From: Lachnospiraceae bacterium
Lineage (GTDB): Bacteria; Bacillota; Clostridia; Lachnospirales; Lachnospiraceae
Assembly: GCA_910576125.1 (NCBI GenBank)
Contig: CAJTHM010000033.1
Coordinates: forward strand, 1 to 45,195
Direction of reading: 5' to 3'
Length of the DNA stretch: 45,195 nt
Positions 6,027 to 15,468 of this stretch are shown one piece after another. Below the pieces are notes generated by a model, which was not told the DNA's origin, made no database searches, and saw nothing but the letters and a program-made list of their open reading frames with translations. The position numbers were made by a program, and so were the translations under genes. The number at the start of each line of letters is the position of its first letter. Position 1 is the first letter of the stretch.

Positions 6027-7222
6027 CCGCTCACACCTCCAAGCACCGGGATTTCATATTCGCCCAGGTCCAGATTTCTCCTCGTACCGTTGACCAGGGT
6101 GTCCTGGACATCGACGACACCGGGAACGTTCAGAATCCGGTTGTCGATTTGGCTTATCCTCACAATCAGGCTGGATGAATCGGCCCATTCCTTCCTAAGC
6201 TCCAGAAGATAGGCAGCGACGGCTTCTTCAATCGGGGCCCGGAGAATCCCCCACCCATAGCCAGGCTCGAAAGTGACATCCGTCCTGATATCCACAACTA
6301 TCGCAGCCGCGCTCTCCACCCTCACCACATGGCCGATAGGTGCGAGCCCGAATCCCTCACCGGCATTTGTTTCAGGGTCGATTGCTGTCTGGACCGTCTG
6401 GACCAGCGTTTCCGAGGCAGGCCCGAATTCCGAATCGATGATTGTCAGGAGCACCGTCCCCCCAGTCGTCAGCTTCTTCTGCAAGGCAGCCTGGAAAACG
6501 GAATCCAGCCAATGCCGGACTTCCCCATCCAGCATCCCCTTGATTCCATCGTACCATGCCGCAACGCTCTCTTCCGGAATCAGGTCGGCCGGGGAAATGT
6601 CCGCATTCCATACCCTTGCCACTTTCGACCTTCCGACTCCCGGGATGGAATTCGTCTTTTCCAGATAGTCGGCCCGGTTCCCGCCAAAGGCATTCTCGTT
6701 AAAGGAAGAGAAATACCTCTGCCGCAGGTCCTCCGTCTCCTCCTCATCCTCACCGGGAATCAGGACTTCAATCAGTTCAGCGCTCTGCAGCCCTTTTATA
6801 TATTCCATGGGTATCATCGGGCCGAAGAACTGGTTCCCGGCTTTCCCGGCCGTCTCACACTCGACCTGGTATTCCCCATCTGCGATCTTCCTTCCTACGA
6901 TATAATTCATGTCGCCGATGTTGAACCGCTGTCCGGCCACATCGATGGTATCCGGAACGAACACTCCTTTCAGTACCGCCCTTGTCGCCCCATGTGGATG
7001 GATTCCCCTCTCCTTGCAGCGCAGGATCAGGAATTCCCTTGAAGCCGTGTCGCCATATGCCTCCCTTAAGATGGCGTCAAGTTCAAGATACAGAATCTGG
7101 AGCTCTATGGCAGTGGGTGAATGCGTGTCCCAGATTACGGAACCTTCCCGCTTATCGAACTTATCAGGCACACGGTCAAGCATCCTCTGGAGGATTGCTT
7201 CATAAGTTATGTCCTCATACAT
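6023..7222 (-). CDS. Baseplate J-like wedge protein (XkdT family)
   Basis: A 399-residue Baseplate_J/gp47 protein: the N terminus (MYEDITYEAILQRMLDRVPD, then DKREGSVIWDTHSPTAIEL) and the central GVGRSKVARVWN segment are characteristic. It forms the baseplate wedge around the hub. It overlaps the upstream DUF2634 gene by one base and the downstream DUF2313 gene by four. Confidence 0.93.
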   Translation of the reverse strand: MYEDITYEAILQRMLDRVPDKFDKREGSVIWDTHSPTAIELQILYLELDAILREAYGDTASREFLILRCKERGIHPHGATRAVLKGVFVPDTIDVAGQRFNIGDMNYIVGRKIADGEYQVECETAGKAGNQFFGPMIPMEYIKGLQSAELIEVLIPGEDEEETEDLRQRYFSSFNENAFGGNRADYLEKTNSIPGVGRSKVARVWNADISPADLIPEESVAAWYDGIKGMLDGEVRHWLDSVFQAALQKKLTTGGTVLLTIIDSEFGPASETLVQTVQTAIDPETNAGEGFGLAPIGHVVRVESAAAIVVDIRTDVTFEPGYGWGILRAPIEEAVAAYLLELRKEWADSSSLIVRISQIDNRILNVPGVVDVQDTLVNGTRRNLDLGEYEIPVLGGVSG

Positions 7223-7626
7223 CAGAAATTCACCTCCCTTTCCGCCTGCACGTCACCAAAAATGGTATGTGCCGTAAATGCCACATGTACGATGCCTTTC
7301 TGCGGGAAATCGAACTCGAAGCCGTCAACGCTCCGAATCCTGTCGTCCCAGAGCAGCGCTTCTGAAATACGGCGCTTCAGCTCCGGACACACATAGGTCA
7401 CGGGCTCGCCGAAGAGGTCCAGGAGCTCAATCCCATAGTTCCAGCTGTACATGATGTACTGATAGCGCTCCGTCATGATGATCTTATAGATTGCCTGCCT
7501 TACTGCTTCCAGCCCATCGGTATAGCCGCAGACAAGGTTCCCGTCCATCTGCATCTTATAAGTAAGGCTCGGCTGCTCCTCAATCTCAAAATCCCTGTCC
7601 AAAAAACCAGCAGTCGAAGGAATCAT
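7222..7626 (-). CDS. Baseplate protein, DUF2634 (XkdS / gp25-like)
   Basis: A 134-residue protein of the XkdS family, a functional relative of T4 gp25 that initiates sheath assembly on the baseplate. The stretch around residues 38-65 (GLEAVRQAIYKIIMTERYQY followed by YSWNYGIEL) is diagnostic of the family. It sits between the DUF2577 and baseplate J genes with overlapping ends. Confidence 0.9.
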   Translation of the reverse strand: MIPSTAGFLDRDFEIEEQPSLTYKMQMDGNLVCGYTDGLEAVRQAIYKIIMTERYQYIMYSWNYGIELLDLFGEPVTYVCPELKRRISEALLWDDRIRSVDGFEFDFPQKGIVHVAFTAHTIFGDVQAEREVNF

Positions 7627-8021
7627 GGCTTACCCCCTATCCGGTCTATCACAATGAACTTTTGGCCTTCCTGCTGCCTTATCAATATCACTTCATCACC
7701 GACTTCAAGGGCATTGTGCATCAGGAAATTCTTCTGTCCCACAATGTCGTGGAGATGGGGCGGCGGGGCGGTTGTCTTTCCGTCAGGGGAAAGGACCCCT
7801 ATTTCCGTGTCCCATTGAATGGTCACGGTCGTCATATAGTCGGTGACATTTCTTGTAAGGACAAGCTGCGGTTCACCGAGCACCATCTTCTGCTCTACAT
7901 TTATCTTCAGGGGAGATTTCGAGACGACTTCCCCGAAATACACGTTGACGGGCTTCGACGATTCCCTTTCGTCCCGTGCCGCCCTCTTCATGGCCTCCAC
8001 CAAACCGTTCGCATCAGCCAA
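7623..8021 (-). CDS. Baseplate-associated protein, DUF2577 (XkdR family)
   Basis: About 132 residues with a beta-rich OB-like core (VYFGEVVSKSPLKINVEQK; VGDEVILIRQQEGQKFIVID near the C terminus), as in XkdR/YqbR. A GTG at 8030 also opens the frame, but it lies inside the GGAGGTG ribosome site. The TTG at 8021, eight bases past GGAGG, is the better start. It overlaps the hub gene upstream and the DUF2634 gene downstream. Confidence 0.85.
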   Translation of the reverse strand: MADANGLVEAMKRAARDERESSKPVNVYFGEVVSKSPLKINVEQKMVLGEPQLVLTRNVTDYMTTVTIQWDTEIGVLSPDGKTTAPPPHLHDIVGQKNFLMHNALEVGDEVILIRQQEGQKFIVIDRIGGKP

Positions 8022-8994
8022 CGAACTCACCTCCCCTAAGCGTCAGATCCATCCAGTGCTCGCTTTCCCTGTATATATGCCTGCAGCTCTCCACCAGCAT
8101 GAAGTTCCTCAGCTTCATGTCCCCTAAATCGAGGTTCACGACAATCATGCTGCCGGCCCTCACCCGGTTATCGCCCAGGACATTGGTAAGCTTCAGGCTG
8201 CGGGTCTTCTTGTTGTACAGCTTCAGGAGCGCGTCGACCTTCGCCTGGCCGTTCTCCCCTTTTTTCAGGGTATCGAAATACTGCAGGATGCCCCATCTGT
8301 TGATATTGCCGGAATCCTGTGATATATACACTTCCCTGAACCCGGTATCTTCATTGTCATAGGTAAGCTTGATCCTATTGAAGGTATTGTCATCAATGGA
8401 CGAAGTGTAGTCGAAGGTCTCACACGTCTCTTCATCCACCATGAAATATGCCCCCGGCTTCCCTACCGCCATGGAAGAAAGGTGCTTCAGGGTCAGCTTC
8501 CCGAAATCGTCATACAGCACGAACATCTCCCCGGTATTCGTCAGGGTCAGGTCAAGGGCATTCTGGACCATCTCGAAAAGCGAGGTGTTCTCCTCGACCC
8601 TTGATCCAATCACGTATCCTGTGCCCTCCAGCACCCCGGTATTCAGTGCATAGTCGGCGGCCAGCATCCTCAGGAACTGATCCGCGGTCTTATCCTCATA
8701 CACTATGGTGTCCTTGTTCTTCAGGTACCGCAGCTGGTCATATGCGGTGACTGTTATGATCTGCTCCTTTGCCCTCTGCTGCTTGAACACGAAACCGAAG
8801 AATATCTCATCGCCGCCCTCTTTCATCCTCACCGCGCTGCCCTCTGAAAAGTCGAGCACATCGTCTTTCAGCACCTTGAAGGAAAGCTTGCCGGGGGCAT
8901 TCTTCCTTTCTGTCGTCCATTCAATCCCCTCTTCCACTGCCGGGAGGTATGCCTTGGTCCCGGCCTCATTCCCAATCAGCAGTTCAACGCCCAT
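8014..8994 (-). CDS. Baseplate hub protein (XkdQ / YqbQ family, gpD-like)
   Basis: A 326-residue hub protein: the N-terminal beta domain (IEWTTERKNAPGKLSFKVLK), VTAYDQLRYLKNKDTIVYE and ENTSLFEMVQNALDLTLTNT are hallmarks of the XkdQ/phage late control D-like group, which forms the trimeric hub under the tail tube. In PBSX it lies after the LysM protein XkdP, as here. Confidence 0.9.
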   Translation of the reverse strand: MGVELLIGNEAGTKAYLPAVEEGIEWTTERKNAPGKLSFKVLKDDVLDFSEGSAVRMKEGGDEIFFGFVFKQQRAKEQIITVTAYDQLRYLKNKDTIVYEDKTADQFLRMLAADYALNTGVLEGTGYVIGSRVEENTSLFEMVQNALDLTLTNTGEMFVLYDDFGKLTLKHLSSMAVGKPGAYFMVDEETCETFDYTSSIDDNTFNRIKLTYDNEDTGFREVYISQDSGNINRWGILQYFDTLKKGENGQAKVDALLKLYNKKTRSLKLTNVLGDNRVRAGSMIVVNLDLGDMKLRNFMLVESCRHIYRESEHWMDLTLRGGEFVG

Positions 8995-9009
8995 CCTGAC
9001 TCCCCCTTA

Positions 9010-9699
9010 CTAAGCTGCCGGAATCGTCAGAACCTGCCCCGGATATATCAGGTTCGGGTTCCCTCCGACCACGCTTCTGTTCGCATTATAGATGATGGAA
9101 TACTTCGAACCGTTGCCATAGAACTTTTTGGCAATGTTCCAAAGGCAGTCGCCCTTTACTACCGTGTAGGTCTGCGCTGTCGCAGGGGCAGGGGAGCCCA
9201 CCGATTCCCTCTGCGGCTCGATGCTCGCTTTCGGCTTCGCCATGTTGAAAGAGATATCCACCGTCTTTGTCCCATAGTCCCTCCATTGCTTCAGCTTTAT
9301 CTTTACCAGGACATCGAATCCTTCCTGGGCATCCTCCGTGATCTTATAATCTTCCATGGCTACCCTGATGTTGGTGTCGAAGAGCCTCTTCCCTGTCGGG
9401 CGTTTCCTGCATACGATGAACTGGAAAGGCTTCATGCCCGTCTTCAGCGATTCAAAATAGTCCAGGAAGTAGTCGGCGCCCTTGAACCCGGACTTGTAGA
9501 CGGCAAAGGGATATTTTTCTTGCGGTATCCTGCATTCAAATTCTATATCCGTTAATTCCGCCTTTTTCAGGATGTTTATTTCCCCTTCGTTTATCAGGGT
9601 GACGGTCTCATTTGCATTGTTGACCTTCACTGAAAGCTTCGGGGGCGCTATCGGCAACAGGCATTTCCCCAGATAAAAATCGTATCCGCTATTGGCCAT
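9010..9699 (-). CDS. Baseplate spike/tube-initiator protein with LysM domain (XkdP family)
   Basis: About 229 residues. The N-terminal 150 residues form the XkdP-type domain (GYDFYLGKCLLPIAPPKLSV). The C terminus (about 182-229, TYTVVKGDCLWNIAKKFYG to VLTIP) is a clear LysM peptidoglycan-binding module. It links tube to hub and may touch the wall during injection. The ATG at 9699 overlaps the tape-measure stop (TGATG); a GTG one codon earlier is also possible. Confidence 0.9.
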   Translation of the reverse strand: MANSGYDFYLGKCLLPIAPPKLSVKVNNANETVTLINEGEINILKKAELTDIEFECRIPQEKYPFAVYKSGFKGADYFLDYFESLKTGMKPFQFIVCRKRPTGKRLFDTNIRVAMEDYKITEDAQEGFDVLVKIKLKQWRDYGTKTVDISFNMAKPKASIEPQRESVGSPAPATAQTYTVVKGDCLWNIAKKFYGNGSKYSIIYNANRSVVGGNPNLIYPGQVLTIPAA

Positions 9700-12296
9700 C
9701 ACACATGCACCCCTTCCGTCGAGATGTCGATTGCCTCGTTCACCATATCGGTCATGCCTGACATGATGCCGTCCAGGTCCATGCCGTTCTTGATGGTGTT
9801 GTGGTTCGTCTGCTCGATATTGATTTCTGCCGTGGTGAACCGGTTGACCGCTTCCTGCTCTGCGATGTCCCGGAGGTATTTCAGTTCTTCGCCGGTTATC
9901 TCCATGGAATCGGCTATGGCCCCTGTATTCCCCGCGATATCCTCGACGCCGCTTCCGATTCCCTCCATCCCTGCGCCGTAGCTGCTGAGGTTTGTGTAGC
10001 TGCCGGCATCAGGGATATTAGTGCCGAACAGGGACGCAGGGTCAAATCCCGCTATGCTCTCGTCAATCCCTCTGCCGAAAGAATAGCCCGCGTCCCATGC
10101 CCCCTTATACTCGAACCGGCCCAAGTGCAGGCTGGAAGCGTCCATCTTCGCCATGATTTCCTCGCCCTGCCCGAAAGTCCCATCGACCCATCCGCCAAGG
10201 GAGTCGCGCCATCCGGAGACCGCTCCTGCAAGGTTCGAGCCGAAGATTGTGTCAATCGCTGACGCCAGCGACTCCAGCAGGCCAAGGATGCAGTCCACCA
10301 AATCAAAGAACAGCCGCGCGATGGAACCGACCGGATCCGTGAACACGTTCCCGAAGAAGTTCACGAAAGCAGCTATGAAATTCCACAGCACCACGAATAG
10401 GTCAATCACAAAGTTGATCAGGGTAACGAACAGGTTCCCGATGAAAGCTGCCGCCACCATGAACACGCCGCAGATGATGCCCGTTGCGGACACGGAAGTC
10501 CCGGCAAAATGGTTCACTGCCGCAACGGCAGCATAAAGAATGGCTATCAAGGCAATAATCGCAATGATGATCCAGGTAACGGGGCAGGCATACATGGCAG
10601 CGTTCAATCCGTTCTGTGCCGCGATTTCTGCTGCGGTTGCCGCTGTCAGGGCTCCAGTTGCAGCCGCATGGATCATTTGGGCTACCGCCATAGCTACATG
10701 GATTCCTTTGCTTATCAGGTCTATGGCATTCACTGCCATCTGCCACCCATAATATACCGCCAGGGCCCCCGCCACGCCATAGATGATAGGCGACAGCCAC
10801 GACCAGTTGTCCGCAACCAGCTGCGCGCCACCGACCATCAAGTCAAAGATTTCCAGCGCAATCCCCGCGACGGCCGATAATGCCCCAATGGCATTGTCCA
10901 CGATTACCTGAAAGGCCTCGCTGTTCCCAATCTCGTTCATCCGTTCAAGGACGGGCTGGAAAGCCATCAAAGCATGGTTCTCAAAGGATGTCCATATCTG
11001 CTCAAAGGTCTTCGGCATGCTCTCGAACTTCGCATTGGTCTCATCGGCCGCAGCGAACATCGCCGCCTTTACGATGTCAGCGGTGATTATCCCTTCCGCT
11101 GCCATGTCTTTCAGCTCCCCTTTCGGTACCTCCAGATAGTCCGCAATCGCCTGGATGATGTTCGGGGCCTGCTCCAGGATGCTGTTATATTCCTCCCCGC
11201 GGAGAACACCGGAGCCCATTGCCTGTGTGAGTTGCAGCATGGCCGCGTCGATGCCCGCCGCCTCCGTTCCGGCAATCCTGAACTGCTTGTTCACCTGCTC
11301 CATGAAAGCAATGACCTCTTCCGAGCTGCTGAAAGCGTCCCCGGCCATGAGCCCCAGCTTCGAGACCGCGTCAGCCGTCGCCTGATAGCTGCCCCTGGCC
11401 CGCTCTGCAGACAGGAAAATCATGTCCTGCAGCTCCTGCGTCGTCTGCAGCCCGTCGTTCATCATGTCCAGGCGTGCAGTGGTGGACGTAAGCTGGTCTG
11501 ACAGGCCCAGTGCATTCGAGAGAGTATGGAGCGTCGCGTAGGCAGCTACCGCACCTTTGATGGCACCCATCAGCCCATCAGCTCCATTGGCCCCTTCCTC
11601 GATCTGCCGATTGAACCGCCCCTGTTCGTCCACGTTGTCCCGGATATGCCTCTCCGTATCCCCTATGGCCTGCTGCAGCCTCAGGTAGGACTCATTCGCC
11701 GCCTGGACGTCCATGTCCTCCACGGCCCGGTTAAGGTCCTGCTGCTCCCTGAGCGCCTGCTCCAGCTGCCCCCGCAGCATCTCCAGCTCCGCGTTCGCGG
11801 CATCCGTCCCCATGTTCAGCGGGTTGCCCTCAATCTGCTGGATGCGCCCACGTATGCCGTCAATCCTGACCGCCATCGCGTTCAAGTCCCGGAACGCTTC
11901 CGGCGGGAATATGCTGGTATTGTAAGCCTGTCTTGCGATGGCGTCCTGTGTGCTGCACAGCCGTTCGAGCATGGCATCCGTGCTCTGGACTTCCTGCCGG
12001 AACCGGTCGATTCCGCTTCCGCCGAACACATCCAGGGCCGGGGACTGCCAGCTTACAGCCGGGGCAATCTCAGGGGAATCCACCTGGTCCATGGCAGAAG
12101 CCAGCTCCCGGACGGACACTGCCGCCTGGTTGATGGAATCCCTCGCAGCCTGGAAAGCGTCGGCATCGACGGGCGAATCCATGGCACGGTGCAGATCCTC
12201 CATGGCGGAAAGCCCCAGGTTCACGGAATCGATGACCTGATACAGGACACCCGTGAAGTTGTCCTGCAGCTCAATCGCTGACCTTATGCTCCCCAT
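9699..12296 (-). CDS. Tail tape measure protein (XkdO-like)
   Basis: About 865 residues, by far the longest late gene, as expected for the ruler of tail length. The coil-rich N terminus (to about 250) is followed by the conserved tape-measure core (about 290-430, with SYQATADAVSKLGLMAGDAF and VLRGEEYNSILEQAPNIIQA). Strongly hydrophobic segments follow at about 495-680, then an amphipathic tail. The ATG at 12296 (MGSIRSAIEL) is chosen because the frameshifted chaperone ORF ends immediately before it (12301-12303); longer frames upstream overlap that product. Confidence 0.93.
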   Translation of the reverse strand: MGSIRSAIELQDNFTGVLYQVIDSVNLGLSAMEDLHRAMDSPVDADAFQAARDSINQAAVSVRELASAMDQVDSPEIAPAVSWQSPALDVFGGSGIDRFRQEVQSTDAMLERLCSTQDAIARQAYNTSIFPPEAFRDLNAMAVRIDGIRGRIQQIEGNPLNMGTDAANAELEMLRGQLEQALREQQDLNRAVEDMDVQAANESYLRLQQAIGDTERHIRDNVDEQGRFNRQIEEGANGADGLMGAIKGAVAAYATLHTLSNALGLSDQLTSTTARLDMMNDGLQTTQELQDMIFLSAERARGSYQATADAVSKLGLMAGDAFSSSEEVIAFMEQVNKQFRIAGTEAAGIDAAMLQLTQAMGSGVLRGEEYNSILEQAPNIIQAIADYLEVPKGELKDMAAEGIITADIVKAAMFAAADETNAKFESMPKTFEQIWTSFENHALMAFQPVLERMNEIGNSEAFQVIVDNAIGALSAVAGIALEIFDLMVGGAQLVADNWSWLSPIIYGVAGALAVYYGWQMAVNAIDLISKGIHVAMAVAQMIHAAATGALTAATAAEIAAQNGLNAAMYACPVTWIIIAIIALIAILYAAVAAVNHFAGTSVSATGIICGVFMVAAAFIGNLFVTLINFVIDLFVVLWNFIAAFVNFFGNVFTDPVGSIARLFFDLVDCILGLLESLASAIDTIFGSNLAGAVSGWRDSLGGWVDGTFGQGEEIMAKMDASSLHLGRFEYKGAWDAGYSFGRGIDESIAGFDPASLFGTNIPDAGSYTNLSSYGAGMEGIGSGVEDIAGNTGAIADSMEITGEELKYLRDIAEQEAVNRFTTAEINIEQTNHNTIKNGMDLDGIMSGMTDMVNEAIDISTEGVHV

Positions 12297-12300
12297 GCCA

Positions 12301-12929
12301 TCACCCGCCTTTCTTCCCCTTTTTTGCTTTCCGCTCCATTTCTTTCTTCCTTTTCCTGTCATCCTCCATCTTCACCTTGATTGCAGCTACGACGAAAGCT
12401 TTTTCAGGCCCCTCCAGCGCAAGAAAGGCGGAAGGTAAGATATGCAGCTTCAGAAGGGCATAGTAGGCGAAGTTCGCCTCCCAATCCCCTTCTTCAATCA
12501 GTTTTTTGCTTCATCCACCTTTTCATCAAACGATACGTTGAACCCCTGGAACCTCTGGACAAAAGCTGCCAGGTCATTGTATTCGCCGGGATCGTCGACC
12601 ATAGCAAGCAGGAGGTCCTCCGGGGTTGTTACACCGTAGGAATCCTGCAGCTCCTTGTCGTACAGGTCAGGCATGACGACTGAAGCAGCAATCATCTTCT
12701 GGATATACTTACTGGACTGCGTCTTCGGCCGGAACAGGTTGGGCTTTCCGGTAACCGGCACATCAATCGTGCAATCATCCCGCAGGCCCTCGTTCTCTTT
12801 TGAAGTGATATGCCGGAACTCCCATTCGAGGGGCTTTCCATTTTCATCACAGAGGGATTTCGTGGGAGCATAGAACCCGTTCTTCTTCTCTGCCTTGTTG
12901 GTCTTCATGAATCTGCTGAATTTAGACAT
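12301..12929 (-). CDS. Tail assembly chaperone, long frameshift product (gpGT-like)
   Basis: Predicted -1 frameshift product of 209 residues. The zero-frame protein is read to Asn143, then the ribosome slips on AAAAAAC (12507-12501). It continues in the -1 frame through a 66-residue extension (starting LIEEGDWEAN, with ALEGPEKAFVVAAIKVK inside, ending KKGKKGG) to TGA at 12301-12303. The extension is open, ends exactly before the tape-measure start, and has the composition of chaperone T domains that bind the tape measure. It has no start of its own. Confidence 0.8.
12498..12929 (-). CDS. Tail assembly chaperone, short form (XkdN-like)
   Basis: A 143-residue protein of the phage XkdN-like tail assembly chaperone family, placed between the tube gene and tape measure. 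Features include MSKFSRFMKTNK at the N terminus and YGVTTPEDLLLAMVDDPGEY near residue 107. It coats the tape measure before tube polymerisation. Its last codons, GCA AAA AAC TGA, form a classical A AAA AAC slippery site, so it is the G-like half of a G/GT pair. Confidence 0.88.
   Translation of the reverse strand: MSKFSRFMKTNKAEKKNGFYAPTKSLCDENGKPLEWEFRHITSKENEGLRDDCTIDVPVTGKPNLFRPKTQSSKYIQKMIAASVVMPDLYDKELQDSYGVTTPEDLLLAMVDDPGEYNDLAAFVQRFQGFNVSFDEKVDEAKN
12501..12507 (-). promoter_or_regulatory. Programmed -1 frameshift slippery site
   Basis: On the minus strand A AAA AAC in the zero frame, immediately followed by the stop TGA (12500-12498). The -1 frame then stays open for 66 codons. This is the best of the canonical X XXY YYZ heptamers, and its position matches the conserved frameshift of tail chaperones. 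Confidence 0.85.
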
Positions 12930-13014
12930 CTCGAATACACTCCTTTACATTTTTCATCGATAATCAGCCCCTTGCATGGATCCTTGCAAAGACCGCATAA
13001 GGGGGCAGAACTGG

Positions 13015-13497
13015 TTAATTTGTGAGGAAGCCTTCCAGATCCTTGAACGCTTCAGGCATCTTGAAATCCTCGAACGTGAAGTCCATCTCTTCATCCAGGT
13101 ATTCCCCATCCGCGTCAAACTTCGCGAGGATTCCGCCGTCGATGTTGCAGTCCATCAGGATCATGGTCTGCCGGCCTACTGAAGAGGTCTTGTCCTCATT
13201 GGAGATCTGAATCTCGAAATAGACGTCCTCCCCGGTCTCCTTGTACTGGATCATCATCTGCCGGAAGATGGAAGTGTTGTAATGGAATGTCGCGCTTCCA
13301 GTCCCTTTCCAGCCGGAAGCCTTGTTCCCCTTTCCCGTCTTCCCCAGGATAGGAACCTCCGTCTTGTTCTTCTTGAACTTCACTTCCAGGTTGATCGCCT
13401 GCATGAAGTTATAGCGCCGCGTCCCTATCGTGACGAAGCACTCTGCCAGCCCTGCGAACACGGTATCCTTAGCTTTCATCACTACGTTGCCGTTCAT
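13015..13497 (-). CDS. Tail tube protein (XkdM family)
   Basis: A 160-residue protein of the XkdM/YqbM tube family, which polymerises inside the sheath. Recognisable stretches are TRRYNFMQAINLEVKFKKNK and GTGSATFHYNTSIFRQMM. AAAGGGGTGAGG precedes the ATG. It lies directly after the sheath gene, the standard order. Confidence 0.93.
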   Translation of the reverse strand: MNGNVVMKAKDTVFAGLAECFVTIGTRRYNFMQAINLEVKFKKNKTEVPILGKTGKGNKASGWKGTGSATFHYNTSIFRQMMIQYKETGEDVYFEIQISNEDKTSSVGRQTMILMDCNIDGGILAKFDADGEYLDEEMDFTFEDFKMPEAFKDLEGFLTN

Positions 13498-13514
13498 CTT
13501 GCCTCACCCCTTTC

Positions 13515-14825
13515 CTATGCCACTGTGACGGTCATGTATAGCTTGCCCATGGCGTTCACGACGGTCACTGAGTCCGTCACGACCACCGATTTCTTTGTCT
13601 CCCCCTGTGCCACCGTCACATCCGCATCGGAGAAGTTCTCGATGGCCCTGATCTCCTGGAGCTGTTCATGATGCTTGACGATATCGGACCAGAGGGAGAT
13701 GCGCCCTGCGGCATCATTGGGCACGATGCCAAGGTATTTCGTGTCAAAGAGCACCGCTATGTCGTTGCCTATCTGGTCAATCACGCGAATCGTCTGATTG
13801 TCCTTGAAGATATCGCCCATAGTGTCGGAGACCGTCACCATGGTATTTATATCCTCGAGCACCCGGACATCGGCCCCTACAAGGTGGAAAGTGAACTTCC
13901 CTGCCTTGATTGCAGCTTTCAGCTGGCTCTGTGTATATGGGGTGTCAACGGTGAACTCGCCGTCATACTTCCTGTTCTGGTTGCTTTTGTTGACCGCGCA
14001 TCCTGCGGAGGCGCCCGTCACCCAATACACAAGGCCCGCCTCGCCCCAGCCCTCGTCCAGGACCCTGTTGTTCACGCTGATGACGCCCATGAAGTCGGCC
14101 TTTGCATAATCATAGAGCACAAGCTGGAACTTCACGCCCATCTCGTCGCGCAGCCTCTTATTGTAGGCTGCATACAGCGACTTCGTGGTATCGTCCGTCA
14201 CGGCTGCCCCCATAGTGTTGAAGGCATAGGACTCAGCCTTGTCGAGATATGCCTGATGGTCCTCTCCTCTCACCGTCCCATTCTCCCCACCTGTCAGGGG
14301 AACCGCGGCTGCCGCTTCCAAAGTGGCCCCCGCTTTCCATTTCAGGAACCTGTTGTCCACCAGCTCATCCGCCTTTGACACGGTCTGTTCGTCGACCACA
14401 TCCGTCCCCAGGATGGTCCTCACGTCGAACAGGGCCGCATTATCAGCATTCACCTGAAGCGCGACTTTCAGGTCGTTGCCCCTCACCCCGCAATAGCGGG
14501 CCTCCGCAAGGCTGTTGCCCGCTTTCTTGCCTCCGCCGTTCAGGCGGTATGCATAAAGGGTACGCGTGTTCAGGAACAGGTCCCGGAGCCCTTTCAGCTT
14601 ATCGCTGGTGTACTCATAGCCAAATATCTCCGTGCTGTTCTTCTGGAAATCCCCGTTCGTCACTTCGAAGATCTCCCCTTCCCTGCCCCAGTCCAGTTCA
14701 AGGGCCATCGTCGCGATGCCCCTTCCGGAAAGGGCCGCAGTCGCAGCGGACTTCGAGACGAAGTTTATATATGCGCCCGGCAGCTCCTTGTTCTGCGCCA
14801 CAAAAGTGCCTCCACCTAAAGACAT
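13515..14825 (-). CDS. Tail sheath protein (XkdK family)
   Basis: A 436-residue contractile sheath protein. The N terminus (LPGAYINFVSKSAATAALSG RG) is the family hallmark, with a C-terminal domain (about 330-436) used in sheath-sheath and sheath-tube contacts. Its presence shows that the phage has a contractile tail. Confidence 0.94.
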   Translation of the reverse strand: MSLGGGTFVAQNKELPGAYINFVSKSAATAALSGRGIATMALELDWGREGEIFEVTNGDFQKNSTEIFGYEYTSDKLKGLRDLFLNTRTLYAYRLNGGGKKAGNSLAEARYCGVRGNDLKVALQVNADNAALFDVRTILGTDVVDEQTVSKADELVDNRFLKWKAGATLEAAAAVPLTGGENGTVRGEDHQAYLDKAESYAFNTMGAAVTDDTTKSLYAAYNKRLRDEMGVKFQLVLYDYAKADFMGVISVNNRVLDEGWGEAGLVYWVTGASAGCAVNKSNQNRKYDGEFTVDTPYTQSQLKAAIKAGKFTFHLVGADVRVLEDINTMVTVSDTMGDIFKDNQTIRVIDQIGNDIAVLFDTKYLGIVPNDAAGRISLWSDIVKHHEQLQEIRAIENFSDADVTVAQGETKKSVVVTDSVTVVNAMGKLYMTVTVA

Positions 14826-14827
14826 CC

Positions 14828-15034
14828 CTATCTCACCTTACCTTTCATATACCTTTCGATTTTCTCCTCCACGGCTCCCACTGTATAGAGCTCGCCGGCC
14901 TCAAGAAGGGCCTCCAGGATATCCCTCCTTTCCCGGAACCGCGCCGAAGCGGCCAGCTGCTCCTTCGGGAACCTGTTCTCCGTTTCCCTGCCGCTCTCCG
15001 GCGGCGCCTCCGCCGGTTTCTTCTTTCCTGCCAT
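14828..15034 (-). CDS. Small hypothetical late protein before the sheath
   Basis: A 68-residue, highly charged protein. A Lys/Pro/Glu-rich N terminus is followed by a predicted helix (LAASARFRERRDILEALLEA) and an amphipathic C terminus (VEEKIERYMKG). A small protein of this shape lies just upstream of the sheath in many Bacillota phages. AAAGGATAGGTG precedes the ATG, and the stop is two bases from the sheath start. No function is known to me. Confidence 0.7.
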   Translation of the reverse strand: MAGKKKPAEAPPESGRETENRFPKEQLAASARFRERRDILEALLEAGELYTVGAVEEKIERYMKGKVR

Positions 15035-15042
15035 CCAATCAC

Positions 15043-15468
15043 CTATCCTTTCACATGGGTCTCGGAAGAGACCTCCTCCATCATCGGGACGGCCTCTCCC
15101 CGCCTATAGACAAAGCAGTCATAGTTCACGAAGAAGCTCAGGACGCCGTCCACCACTTTTCCGTTCATCTTCGTCCCCATCATGGGGCCGTCCACATCTA
15201 TGTACTCCAGACAGAGGTTCATCCGCTCCAGGACCTCATAGCATTCCCGGTTCCTGTCGTCCTCTGACAGCGGGAAATACTGGATGCAGAACTGGTTCTG
15301 CCTGAAATACCTCTTACCCAGGAAAAGCCTGTCCGTAGGGTTCGGGCACTGGATGAAGAAAGCGTGGCCGTCCATGTCCTGGGATATCTCCTCGATATAG
15401 GTCTCGTATCCGTCGCCAAATTCAGCATCCAGGGCGACGCTGATGGCTTCCATGATTGTGTTTATCAC
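15043..15468 (-). CDS. Tail terminator-like protein (DUF6838-like)
   Basis: About 141 residues, starting at a GTG (15468) that overlaps the stop of the gp10-like gene, nine bases after GGAGG. The sequence (ISVALDAEFGDGYETYIEEI, then FFIQCPNPTDRLFLGKRYFR) resembles the family annotated as phage tail terminator in clostridial phages, which caps the tail tube at the neck. Its position between the gp10-like protein and the sheath agrees. Confidence 0.72.
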   Translation of the reverse strand: MINTIMEAISVALDAEFGDGYETYIEEISQDMDGHAFFIQCPNPTDRLFLGKRYFRQNQFCIQYFPLSEDDRNRECYEVLERMNLCLEYIDVDGPMMGTKMNGKVVDGVLSFFVNYDCFVYRRGEAVPMMEEVSSETHVKG

